NCBI GenBank assembly: GCA_025465235.1
Contig: JAODNO010000353.1
Coordinates: forward strand, 1 to 32,424
Direction of reading: 5' to 3'
Length of the DNA stretch: 32,424 bases
Origin: Pseudonocardia sp.
Lineage (GTDB): Bacteria; Actinomycetota; Actinomycetes; Mycobacteriales; Pseudonocardiaceae
Shown one piece after another: positions 1 to 7,158 of the stretch (the first letter of the stretch is position 1; every line of letters starts with the position of its first letter). The notes under the pieces are model-generated. The model was not told where the DNA came from. It did no database searches and saw only the letters and a program-made list of their open reading frames with translations. The position numbers were made by a program, and so were the translations under genes.

Positions 1-1274
1 ATCGGGACGGCGTCGCCCGTGATCTCCAGCTTGGGGTCGGCCAGCACCCGCTCGCGCAGGGACTCCGACACCCACAGCTGCTCGAGGTCGAGGGTGTTGC
101 GCATCCGGACCAGCGTGACCCCCCCGAGGTCGGACCGCCCGCAGGTGAGGATCGCCGCGGCGACGGTGCTGCGGTCCGTCGGCATCGCCATCGGCACCTG
201 GGCACGCTGCGGACCCCCGAGCCCCGAGGTCATCGCGTTGATGTAGACGGCGTGCAGGTCGAGCTTCTCGAGCAGGCGGAACGGCACGAAGTCGGCGAGA
301 CCCAGGCCGATGGCATTGCCGTGGGAGGCGTCGCTGACGTCCAGCACCGCGATGTTGGTGATGCGCGGCCGCTCGAACTCGGCACTCCCGCGGATCATCA
401 TCCGGCCGATGACGTTGGTGTCCATGCCGGAGCCGGAGACGTCCTTCCCCATCCGGTCGACCACGACCACGTCGATGTCGTCGAAGGGCAGGGTCGCCAT
501 CCGGCGCTTGGCGTCGGCGAGCAGCTCGGTCTCGACCGGCCCGCCGATGTCCTCGGCTCGCACCAGCTCGATCCTCGCCGCCCGGTCGCCGGCGTTCTCG
601 ATGATCGCCAGGCCGCCGAGCACCTTGCCGGTCTCCACGATCCGGCGGGCGACCCGCGGCACCCACACACCGAGGTTCGCGGGGCCGAACCGGTGGATGC
701 CCTCGGCGCCGCGCTGCTTCCCCAACCCGATCGCGACGATCTTGGCGACCCCGCTCTCGATCTCCCCGGAGAAGTCGGTGTGGGCCTTCACGCGGTTGAC
801 GGCGAGGATGCGGTCCGCCTTGGCCGCGTGGGCGTCGAGGTGCACGGCGGGGCCGCCGGGCACCCGCTCCAGCTCGACCGTCTCCATCGTCGCGTGGATC
901 GGCATGCCGAGGGACTCCTCGGTCATCCCGAGGTCGGCCAGCAGCTGAACCTGGCCGTCGGCGGTGGCCCCGCCGTGCGAGCCCATCGCGGGCACGACGA
1001 ACGGCTCTGCGCCGACCGAGCGCAGCCACTCCCCCGCAGCCCGCACCACCTCGCGCTTGTCGTGGATCCCGCGGCTACCGGCCGTGATCGCCACACTCAT
1101 GCCGGGGGTCACCCGCGAGCGCAGCGGCTCCAGCGCCGCGACGGTGGCCGCGGCGACATCGTCGATGCGCGTGGCGTCGAAGTCCTGCCGGACGGGGAGC
1201 AGCCGGGGGAACGGCGCATCGAAGCTCAGACCGCGCACGGCCTCGAACGGGCCGAGATCCTTCGTCGTCGTCAC
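1..1274 (-). CDS. larA-like: LarA-family nickel-pincer-dependent isomerase (DUF2088), C-terminus cut by window edge
   Basis: This is a LarA homologue, a family that racemises or epimerises 2-hydroxy acids through a nickel-pincer nucleotide (NPN) bound covalently to a lysine. About 424 residues are visible, close to the usual family length, so only a few C-terminal residues should be missing. The start is GTG at 1274, with GAGGGA overlapping the upstream pdxA2 stop 8 bases before it. MGSHGG is at residues 97-102 and GSRG at 67-70. Lys178 (GVAK) and His194 (GIHR) are 16 residues apart, the same spacing as L. plantarum LarA Lys184/His200, and His165 (VKAHT) is the likely equivalent of His174. 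It is the last visible gene of the lar/kinase/pdxA2 unit, 10 bases after pdxA2. The substrate is unknown. Lactate is unlikely given the sugar-acid kinase next door; a C4 aldonate C2-epimerase is my inference. Confidence 0.85.
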   Translation of the reverse strand, partial: MTTTKDLGPFEAVRGLSFDAPFPRLLPVRQDFDATRIDDVAAATVAALEPLRSRVTPGMSVAITAGSRGIHDKREVVRAAGEWLRSVGAEPFVVPAMGSHGGATADGQVQLLADLGMTEESLGMPIHATMETVELERVPGGPAVHLDAHAAKADRILAVNRVKAHTDFSGEIESGVAKIVAIGLGKQRGAEGIHRFGPANLGVWVPRVARRIVETGKVLGGLAIIENAGDRAARIELVRAEDIGGPVETELLADAKRRMATLPFDDIDVVVVDRMGKDVSGSGMDTNVIGRMMIRGSAEFERPRITNIAVLDVSDASHGNAIGLGLADFVPFRLLEKLDLHAVYINAMTSGLGGPQRAQVPMAMPTDRSTVAAAILTCGRSDLGGVTLVRMRNTLDLEQLWVSESLRERVLADPKLEITGDAVP

Positions 1275-1284
1275 AGCGATTCCC

Positions 1285-2280
1285 TCACGCCCTGGCAGCG
1301 GCGCGGGCCTGCGCCATCGCCGCCCCGACCGCGACGGCCTCGACGAGGCTGTCGGCGCCTGCTCGCCCCGTGCCGGCGATGTCGAAGGCGGTGCCGTGGT
1401 CCACGCTCGTGCGCACGATCGGCAGCCCGATCGTCGCGTTGACGCCCGTCTCGAAGCCGAGAACCTTGACGGCGATGTGTCCCTGGTCGTGGAACATCGC
1501 GATCGCCACGTCGAAGTCTCCCGCGACGGCCCGCCCGAACAGCGTGTCGGCAGGCCACGGGCCGCTGGCGGCGATCCCCTCCGCCTTCGCCCGCTCGATG
1601 GCGGGCGTGATCACCCGCGCCTCCTCGTCGCCGAACAGGCCGCCCTCACCGGCGTGCGGGTTGAGGCCCGCGACCCCGACGGACGGCTCGTCGATGCCCA
1701 TGTCGCGCAGCGCGGCGTGGGCCAGCCGGATCGTGGTCAGCACCCGCTCGGTGGTGACGCGGTCGAGCATCTGCCGGATACCGACATGGGTGGTGACGTG
1801 CACGACGCGGAGCTTCAGCGCGGTCAGCATCATCGCGAAGTCCGTGGTGCCGGTGAGGTCGGCGAGGATCTCGGTGTGGCCGGGGTAGGGGTGGCCGGCG
1901 AGCGCGATGGCCTCCTTGTTCAGGGGAGCGGTGACGATGCCGTCGATCTCACCGGCGAGCGCGAGGGCCACAGCACGCTCGACGCCCTCGAAGGCGATCT
2001 GCCCCGCCTCGGCGGAGACCTTCCCGATGGGGACGGCGACGTCGGACGGCACGGGGAGCACGTCGAGCGTCCCCGGCTCGAAGCGCGCCTCACCCGGAGT
2101 GGACACCTCGCGGAGCGCGGGAGCGTCCGGGACGACCGCAGCGGCGGATCGCAGCGCCCGGAGGCTGCCGATCGCGACCAGCCTCGCGACGTGGACCCGC
2201 GGGTCGACCGCCGCCTTCAGGGCGACCTCGGGCCCGATCCCGGCCGGGTCGCCGACCGTCAGGCCGAGCAGGGGCGTCAT
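1285..2280 (-). CDS. pdxA2: PdxA2-type 4-phospho-hydroxyacid dehydrogenase (4-hydroxythreonine-4-phosphate dehydrogenase family)
   Basis: The 331-residue product is a full-length member of the PdxA family of NAD-dependent, metal-requiring oxidative decarboxylases. The N-terminal VGDPAGIGPE signature lies at about residues 9-18, followed by GHTEIL, PHAGEGG, MFHDQGH and DHGTAFDIAG, which together carry the metal-binding histidines and the phosphate site. In vitamin B6 synthesis PdxA acts on 4-phosphohydroxythreonine. The PdxA2 subgroup, encoded beside DUF1537 kinases, converts D-threonate 4-phosphate (or a similar acid) to dihydroxyacetone phosphate and CO2. The ATG overlaps the kinase stop by 4 bases (ATGA, 2277-2280), so the two are probably translationally coupled. 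No other B6 gene is nearby, which favours the catabolic PdxA2 role over pyridoxine synthesis. Confidence 0.9.
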   Translation of the reverse strand: MTPLLGLTVGDPAGIGPEVALKAAVDPRVHVARLVAIGSLRALRSAAAVVPDAPALREVSTPGEARFEPGTLDVLPVPSDVAVPIGKVSAEAGQIAFEGVERAVALALAGEIDGIVTAPLNKEAIALAGHPYPGHTEILADLTGTTDFAMMLTALKLRVVHVTTHVGIRQMLDRVTTERVLTTIRLAHAALRDMGIDEPSVGVAGLNPHAGEGGLFGDEEARVITPAIERAKAEGIAASGPWPADTLFGRAVAGDFDVAIAMFHDQGHIAVKVLGFETGVNATIGLPIVRTSVDHGTAFDIAGTGRAGADSLVEAVAVGAAMAQARAAARA

Positions 2281-3353
2281 GTGCAGACCTCCAGTGCCTC
2301 CGCGGCGCGGCGCAGCGCGTCCTGCGCGCCGAAGCCGCCCGACTTCGTGACCACCGGAACCCGGCGGTCCCCCACCACCATCTCACCCTTCGGAAGGCCG
2401 GCGGCCACCTCGGACGTCAAGCGGAACTCGACGGCCCCGAGGGCCCTCACCACGGCGAGGGCGGTGGCGCCACCGGTCAGGACGAGCCCGGCGGACGGGG
2501 CGGCGCCGAGCACGGCCGTCACAACCCGCGCCAGGTCCTCGGCGAGCGCCGCCGCCCGCGGGCTGTCCGGCTCGACGTCGCCCGTGACCTCGCACGTCAG
2601 CACGACCCGCCCGCCTGCGCGCAGGGCGGCGGCCGCGGTGTCCACCGGGCTCGACGTGGCGCCCACCACGACGAGCTCGGCGCCACCGGCGAGGAGCAGC
2701 GCCACCTGCGCCCCGGTGGTCGCGTGCGGTGTCCCGGCGACGACGAGCACGCCGGTCGCCGGGTTGTCGGGGCCTGGAATGGGGCCCGCCCGGGGTACCA
2801 GCACGGCCGCGAGGGCACGGGACAGGCCCCCCGAGCCGACCGCTACGGACCCCTCGTCGACGACCCGGCGCGCGATCTCCACGAGGTCGTCGTCCGTCTC
2901 CGCGTCGACCACCAGGACACCGGGCGGGAAGTGGTCCGCAACCTGCTCGATCGTCGTCTCGCCGTGCACCACGAGAGCTCCGCCCCGGACCATCCGGCCC
3001 TGGCCGGGGAAGGCCGGGGTGGCGACCGCGCCGGCGCCGCGCCATGCGTCCAGAGCGATCGCGACGTCGGCATGCACCCTGCCGCGCAGGGTGGAGTCGA
3101 CTTTCACGAACAACATCTCGGCACCCCAGCCACGCACGCGGGAGACCGCAGCGCGCATGCGCTCCGCTGCCTCGGACGCGGGGCGCCAGCGGTTGTCGGT
3201 GAGCAGGGCGAGCACCTCGGCGTCCGGCGCCGACGTGTCGGACAGGGCGACGGAGACGGCCAGCCCGCGAGCGGCGAACGGGGCGGCGGCATCGGCGGCA
3301 CCGGTGAGGTCATCGGCTACGACGGCCAGGCGACGCGCAGTGCCGGGAGCCAC
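2277..3353 (-). CDS. Four-carbon acid sugar kinase, DUF1537 (OtnK/DtnK-like)
   Basis: The 358-residue product matches the two-domain DUF1537 kinase family, which phosphorylates C4 sugar acids (threonate, erythronate or their 2-oxo forms) at O4 with ATP. The N-terminal substrate domain shows ADDLTGAAD at about residues 13-21, then KVDSTLRG and PAFPGQGR. The C-terminal nucleotide domain shows VGSGGLSRAL, LTGGATA and TKSGGFG. The start is taken as GTG at 3353; a GGAGG sits about 11 bases upstream, which is slightly long, and no nearer start codon exists. It follows larC by 46 bases and overlaps pdxA2 by 4. A kinase directly followed by PdxA2 is the known D-threonate degradation pair (DtnK/PdxA2). 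The exact acid used here cannot be read from sequence. Confidence 0.92.
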   Translation of the reverse strand: MAPGTARRLAVVADDLTGAADAAAPFAARGLAVSVALSDTSAPDAEVLALLTDNRWRPASEAAERMRAAVSRVRGWGAEMLFVKVDSTLRGRVHADVAIALDAWRGAGAVATPAFPGQGRMVRGGALVVHGETTIEQVADHFPPGVLVVDAETDDDLVEIARRVVDEGSVAVGSGGLSRALAAVLVPRAGPIPGPDNPATGVLVVAGTPHATTGAQVALLLAGGAELVVVGATSSPVDTAAAALRAGGRVVLTCEVTGDVEPDSPRAAALAEDLARVVTAVLGAAPSAGLVLTGGATALAVVRALGAVEFRLTSEVAAGLPKGEMVVGDRRVPVVTKSGGFGAQDALRRAAEALEVCT

Positions 3354-3399
3354 TCGGGCGATGACCTCCGTCGGCCGTGGGGTGAGCTACGCACCGAGG

Positions 3400-4533
3400 C
3401 TAGGTTCGCGCTCTTTCCGATGTCAACGCGCGCCACGTGATCTCCCGCAGCGGCAGCCCGAGCGCCGCCGCGGCCGCGGCCACGTCGTCGTGCTCCGGCT
3501 TGGCGCCCCAGGGGCCGTGCTTGATCCTCACCGGATGCCCGTCGACGTCGACGGTCGTCGTGCTGCGGGGCAGTGCCGGGCGGTCGACGGTGCTGCGCCG
3601 CAGTCCGAGGCTCCCGGTCTCCGCGAACACGATCCGCTCGCAGTCCGCGACACGCTCGGGTGCGGCGAGCACGTGCACGGTGTGTGCCGGGCGGCCCTTC
3701 TTCATGACGATCGGCGAGAGCCATGCGTCCGCCGCGCCCGCCTCGAGCAGCTGCCCGACGAGGTGGCCGAGCACCTCGCCGGTGACGTCGTCCACATTCG
3801 TCTCGAGCAGCACCATCGTCGCGCCCGCGCCGACCGGTCCGCCCAGCAGCGCCTGCAGCACGTTGGCGCGGCCGGCGGGGTCCCGCCCACCGGCCCCGTA
3901 CCCGACGCCGCGCAGCGCCATCGCCGGCACAGGCCCGAAACGCGCGTCGGCGGCGACCAGCAAGGCGGCCCCGGTCGGTGTGACCGTCTCCCCGTCACCC
4001 GCCCCGGTCACCTGCGCGCCGACGGCCGCCAGCAGCGCCGCGGTGGCCGGCGCGGGAACCGGCAGGACGCCGTGGCGGGTCGAGACCGTGCCCGCGCCCA
4101 GGGCGAGCGGGCCGCAATGCACCTCGGTGACGTCGAGCAGGTGCAGCGCCGCCGCGACGCCCACGGTGTCGACCACGGTGTCCAGGCCACCGATCTCGTG
4201 CAGGTGCACGTCCGCCGGGTCCGTGTCGTGGATGCGCGCCTCCACCTCGGCGATCGCCCGCACGGCCCGGCAGGCCAGCGGGGCCTCCGCCTGCTCCACG
4301 TGCGCGAGCAGCGCGGCCGCCCGACGCTCGGTCGCCGTGTCGTGCACCGTCACCACGGCCCTGGTCGCGGCCACGCCCCCGCGCGTCACCCGCTCCGCGT
4401 CGAGGCTCCACCCGTCGAGGCCGGTGCGCGCCACGGCCGCGCGGACGCCGTCGAGCGGGGCACCCAGGTCAAGCAGCGCCCCGAGCAGCATGTCACCGGA
4501 GATCCCGCTGAACGGGTTGAGCCAGAGGATCAT
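3400..4533 (-). CDS. larC: Nickel-pincer cofactor biosynthesis protein LarC (nickel insertase), single uninterrupted ORF
   Basis: LarC is a CTP-dependent cyclometallase that inserts nickel into the dithiolated pyridinium mononucleotide to finish the NPN cofactor. The 377-residue product begins with the family's N-terminal motif (FSGISGDML at about residues 8-16), has HEIGG..D..VD near residues 115-125, and a histidine-rich C-terminal part with METNVDD-like (LETNVDD), MKKGRP and HGPWG..KPE..D motifs. In L. plantarum larC is split and needs a programmed frameshift; here both halves are in one frame with no interruption. The ATG at 4533 overlaps the larB stop (ATGA, 4530-4533). The longer upstream reading in this frame is antisense-free overlap with larB and lacks LarC homology, so the 4533 start is well supported. 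Confidence 0.95.
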   Translation of the reverse strand: MILWLNPFSGISGDMLLGALLDLGAPLDGVRAAVARTGLDGWSLDAERVTRGGVAATRAVVTVHDTATERRAAALLAHVEQAEAPLACRAVRAIAEVEARIHDTDPADVHLHEIGGLDTVVDTVGVAAALHLLDVTEVHCGPLALGAGTVSTRHGVLPVPAPATAALLAAVGAQVTGAGDGETVTPTGAALLVAADARFGPVPAMALRGVGYGAGGRDPAGRANVLQALLGGPVGAGATMVLLETNVDDVTGEVLGHLVGQLLEAGAADAWLSPIVMKKGRPAHTVHVLAAPERVADCERIVFAETGSLGLRRSTVDRPALPRSTTTVDVDGHPVRIKHGPWGAKPEHDDVAAAAAALGLPLREITWRALTSERART

Positions 4534-5195
4534 CGGCCGGCTGCCATCCGGTGCGCCGCCATCGCCGCCCCGAAACCGGAGTCGATGTTCACCACGACGA
4601 GCCCCGGGGCGCAGGAGCTGAGCATCGCGAGCAGCGGCGTGACGCCCTCGAACGACGCCCCGTACCCCACTGACGTGGGCACGGCGATCACCGGGCAGCC
4701 GACGAGCCCGCCCACCACGCTGGGGAGGGCGCCCTCCATCCCGGCGATGCAGATCACGGCGTCGGCCCCGGCCAGCAGCTCGACCTCGGCGAGCAACCGG
4801 TGCACGCCGGCCACGCCGACGTCCCGCAGCTCGCGGACGCCCAGCCCCACGGCACCGGCGACTGCTGCGGCCTCGGCAGCGATGGGCTGGTCGGAGGTGC
4901 CGGCAGACACGACCACGACGCCGAACGCCCGCTGCGGCGCGGGTCGCCACACGAGCAACCGGGCTGCGGGGTCGTACTCCCCCCCGGGAACAGCGGCGCC
5001 GACGGCAGCGGCGACGTCCTCGGTGAGCCGGGTCACGAGCACCGGGCCGTCGTTCGCGGCGAGCAGAGAGCGCACCACGCCGACGATCTGCCCGGGGGCC
5101 TTGCCGGGGCCGTAGACCACCTCGGGCAGGCCGAGCCGCCGCTCGCGCGCGGTGTCGGCCCGGGCGTAGCCGAGGTCCTCGAAGCCGTCCGTCAC
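4530..5195 (-). CDS. larB: Nickel-pincer cofactor biosynthesis protein LarB (NaAD carboxylase/hydrolase)
   Basis: LarB carboxylates nicotinic acid adenine dinucleotide at C5 of the pyridine ring and hydrolyses it, giving the first NPN intermediate. The 221-residue product has the short N-terminal region (DLGYARAD, LPEVVYG) and then the PurE-like domain: VVVSAGTSD at about 94-102, GMEGALPSVVGGL at 152-164, VPTSVGYGAS at 172-181 and VVNIDSGFGA at 201-210. Cys195 (LSSCAPG) is at the expected place of the cysteine that forms the NaAD adduct in L. plantarum LarB. The start is GTG at 5195; the ribosome site before it is weak, so coupling with larE, 16 bases upstream, is likely. It overlaps larC by 4 bases. 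Confidence 0.95.
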   Translation of the reverse strand: MTDGFEDLGYARADTARERRLGLPEVVYGPGKAPGQIVGVVRSLLAANDGPVLVTRLTEDVAAAVGAAVPGGEYDPAARLLVWRPAPQRAFGVVVVSAGTSDQPIAAEAAAVAGAVGLGVRELRDVGVAGVHRLLAEVELLAGADAVICIAGMEGALPSVVGGLVGCPVIAVPTSVGYGASFEGVTPLLAMLSSCAPGLVVVNIDSGFGAAMAAHRMAAGR

Positions 5196-5211
5196 AAGAG
5201 ATCGCTCATCT

Positions 5212-6042
5212 TCACGGGGTGGCGCGGGCCGGCATGCCGAGCAGGACGTTCATCCGGCCGCTGGCGAACCCCTGCAGGTCGAGGGCGCAGAAATCGAAGC
5301 CTGCCGCGCGTACGCCCGCGTCCAGTGCCCCGCGCAGCTCCGCCGCCCGGGGCACCTCGTCGGCCGGGACCTCGACCCTGGCCACCGCGCCACCGGCGTG
5401 GGCTCGCACCCGGCAAACGGGAAACCCCAGCTCGCGCACCGCCATCTCGGCCCGCTCGATACGGCGCAGCAGCTCCGGCGTGACCGGGTCGCCGTAGGCC
5501 ACCCGCGAGGCGAGGCACGCCGCGGCCGGCTTGTGCGCCGTGGCCAGGCCCATGGCCTCGCTGACCCGGCGCACCTCGGCCTTGCCGAACCCGGTGTCGA
5601 CGAGCGGCGCGATCGCCCCGCGCGCGGCTGCGGCGCGCTGGCCGGGCCGGTGGTCGCCGAGGTCGTCGAGGTTCGTCCCGAGCGCGATGCGGGCGCCGGC
5701 CAGCGTGGCGAGGGGAGCGAGCGCGTCGAACAACGCCGACTTGCAGTGGTAGCAGCGGTCGCCTGCGTTGGCGACGTACGCGGGGCGGTCGAGCTCGTCG
5801 GTGTCGACCTCGACGTGCGCGATGCCACGGCCTCGAGCGAATTCCCGCGCGGCCGCACGCTCGGCACGGGGCAGGCTGGCCGAGACCGCGGTGACCGCCA
5901 CGGCCCGATCGCCGAGCTCTTCCGCGGCGACCGCGGCCACCAGCGCCGAGTCGACCCCTCCCGAAAACGCGACGAACAGTCGCTGCTCGCTGCGCAACCG
6001 ATCCCGCAGCGCGGCGAGCAGGGTGTCGACCGCCGGCTCCAT
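5212..6042 (-). CDS. larE: ATP-dependent sacrificial sulfur transferase LarE
   Basis: LarE activates the carboxylates of the larB product with ATP and donates sulfur from its own cysteine, leaving dehydroalanine; it is consumed in the reaction. The 276-residue product has the PP-loop SGGVDS at residues 27-32, CYHCK at 97-101, GTNLDDLGDHRPG at 122-134 and CLASR beginning at Cys176. Cys176 has the same number as the sulfur-donating cysteine of L. plantarum LarE, which indicates the sacrificial type rather than a 4Fe-4S, three-cysteine type. The start is ATG 6042 with AGGTG 5 bases upstream; GTG 6048 is an alternative. It is the first gene of the minus-strand lar unit and is divergent from the STAS gene at 6251. 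Confidence 0.94.
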   Translation of the reverse strand: MEPAVDTLLAALRDRLRSEQRLFVAFSGGVDSALVAAVAAEELGDRAVAVTAVSASLPRAERAAAREFARGRGIAHVEVDTDELDRPAYVANAGDRCYHCKSALFDALAPLATLAGARIALGTNLDDLGDHRPGQRAAAARGAIAPLVDTGFGKAEVRRVSEAMGLATAHKPAAACLASRVAYGDPVTPELLRRIERAEMAVRELGFPVCRVRAHAGGAVARVEVPADEVPRAAELRGALDAGVRAAGFDFCALDLQGFASGRMNVLLGMPARATP

Positions 6043-6250
6043 GCGCACCTGCGACACTTTAGGTGGGCACCATCCACGGCCACCACCGGACGACCGGAGC
6101 TGCGCGCGCCGGCACACCGAGGCGCGGGGGTAAGGTCGTTCATGACGTTGCCGTGATCCCGGCCGTCCGCCCCGGGGTCCGTGCGGAGTTCCGGACGGTC
6201 TTCCGCGATCCGGCCCGTACAGCATCCGACCAGCGCCGGAGGTGGAACAG
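6043..6250. promoter_or_regulatory. Divergent intergenic region between larE and the sigF operon
   Basis: These 208 bases must carry promoters for both the lar unit (leftward) and the sigF operon (rightward). I could not identify a convincing -35/-10 pair on either strand. A 7-base inverted repeat, CCGTCCG at 6163-6169 and CGGACGG at 6192-6198, is present and could be an operator or a chance hairpin. GGAGG at 6238-6242 is the ribosome site for the STAS gene. No classic GTTT...GGGTA SigF promoter was found. Confidence 0.4.
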
Positions 6251-6649
6251 ATGGCCGAACCGGCACCGCTCGGGTCCGAATCGCCCGCGTCCGAGGCGGC
6301 GGGAGATTTCCTCGAGGCCGCGATGACCCGGCCCCGGGCCGACGCGGCGGTCCTCGCGGTACAGGGAGAGGTCGACACCCTCACCGCGACGTTGTTCGCC
6401 GATGCCGTGGCCGAGCTGATGGACGCCCCCGAGACCACGCTCGTCGTCGACCTCACCGGTGTGAAGTTCCTGGCCTCCAGCGGCCTGGCCGTCCTCATCC
6501 AGGCCGCGCACAGGGCCGAGGAGCGCAATGCGAGACTTCGACTGGTGGTCACCACCCGGGCGGTCCGGCGGCCGCTGGAGATCACGGGCATCGACCAACT
6601 CTTCGACATGCACAGCGACGTGCACGACGCGATCGGCGGCGACGATTGA
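6251..6649 (+). CDS. STAS-domain anti-sigma factor antagonist (RsbV/SpoIIAA-like)
   Basis: The 132-residue protein is a single STAS domain of the anti-anti-sigma type. In its unphosphorylated form such a protein binds the anti-sigma factor and frees the sigma factor. The central phospho-switch region is intact: DLTGVKFLASSGL at residues 67-79 with Ser76/Ser77 as the expected phosphoacceptor. About 30 residues before the beta-sheet core look disordered. The ATG at 6251 has GGAGG 8 bases upstream; a GTG 9 bases earlier would overlap that site and is less likely. The next two genes are the anti-sigma factor and SigF, so this is the upstream member of a partner-switching operon. Confidence 0.88.
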   Translation: MAEPAPLGSESPASEAAGDFLEAAMTRPRADAAVLAVQGEVDTLTATLFADAVAELMDAPETTLVVDLTGVKFLASSGLAVLIQAAHRAEERNARLRLVVTTRAVRRPLEITGIDQLFDMHSDVHDAIGGDD

Positions 6650-6717
6650 TCCACCGGATCCCGGGTACCAAGATGACCGATCACGTTCACCGCACGACCG
6701 GAAGGAGACCCGGCAGC

Positions 6718-7158
6718 GTGTCCGATCTGGACGGTTCCTCGCCCGCCGAGACGCTCGACGGGGCTTCGACCGTGGAGGTCCGGACGTCGGCCAGCGCCGC
6801 GCTGATCCCCACGATCCGCGCCGTCGCCTCCGACCTCGCCGCACGAGCCGACTTCGACCTCGACGCCATCTCGGACCTGCGGATGGCCGTGGACGAGGCC
6901 TGCGCCACGCTGGTCGACGTCGCCGCGCCGTCGTCGACGCTGCAGTGCACCTTCCTGGTGCGGTCCGAGCGCATCGAGGTGCACGCCCAGGTGCGGGCCG
7001 GGCACCCCGACGCCGTGGTCTCCACCGACACGTTCGGGTGGCGGGTGCTGCAGACCCTCGCCGACGACGTCGCCGTGCACCACGAGCCGGGCTCCGGCGG
7101 CGACGGGCCCACGGTCGGTATCCGGTTGGACAAGCGCTCCGGCGACCTACCCCGGTGA
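6718..7158 (+). CDS. rsbW: Anti-sigma factor, RsbW/UsfX-like GHKL ATPase-type protein
   Basis: The 146-residue protein is predicted to hold SigF inactive and to phosphorylate STAS antagonists. The fold pattern of the GHKL kinase is visible: an N-terminal strand-helix part, then RMAVDEACATLVD at about residues 59-71 in the N-box position. The usual asparagine after EAC is absent (EACAT instead of EACTN), and no clear GxGxG lid is seen, as in the mycobacterial UsfX type. ATP binding or kinase activity may therefore be weak. The start is GTG 6718 with AGGAG 10 bases upstream; an in-frame ATG at 6673 lacks a ribosome site. The stop overlaps the sigF start (GTGA, 7155-7158), so production of the sigma factor and its inhibitor is coupled. 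Confidence 0.82.
   Translation: MSDLDGSSPAETLDGASTVEVRTSASAALIPTIRAVASDLAARADFDLDAISDLRMAVDEACATLVDVAAPSSTLQCTFLVRSERIEVHAQVRAGHPDAVVSTDTFGWRVLQTLADDVAVHHEPGSGGDGPTVGIRLDKRSGDLPR

Noticed and set aside
1285-2280. pdxA as a vitamin B6 gene
   Set aside because: The coupled DUF1537 kinase and absence of other B6 genes point to the catabolic PdxA2 type, though this is not proven.
4534-4950. Upstream extension of the larC frame to 4950
   Set aside because: It lies inside larB, is arginine-rich and has no LarC homology; the ATGA overlap start at 4533 fits the family.
964-5115. Open frame of 1383 codons on the plus strand
   Set aside because: It is the antisense shadow of pdxA2, kinase, larC and larB, which have clear family motifs; the plus-strand product is a low-complexity R/P/A/S mixture.
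6663-6667. GGGTA before the anti-sigma gene as a SigF-type -10
   Set aside because: No GTTT at the proper distance upstream; too weak to call a promoter.
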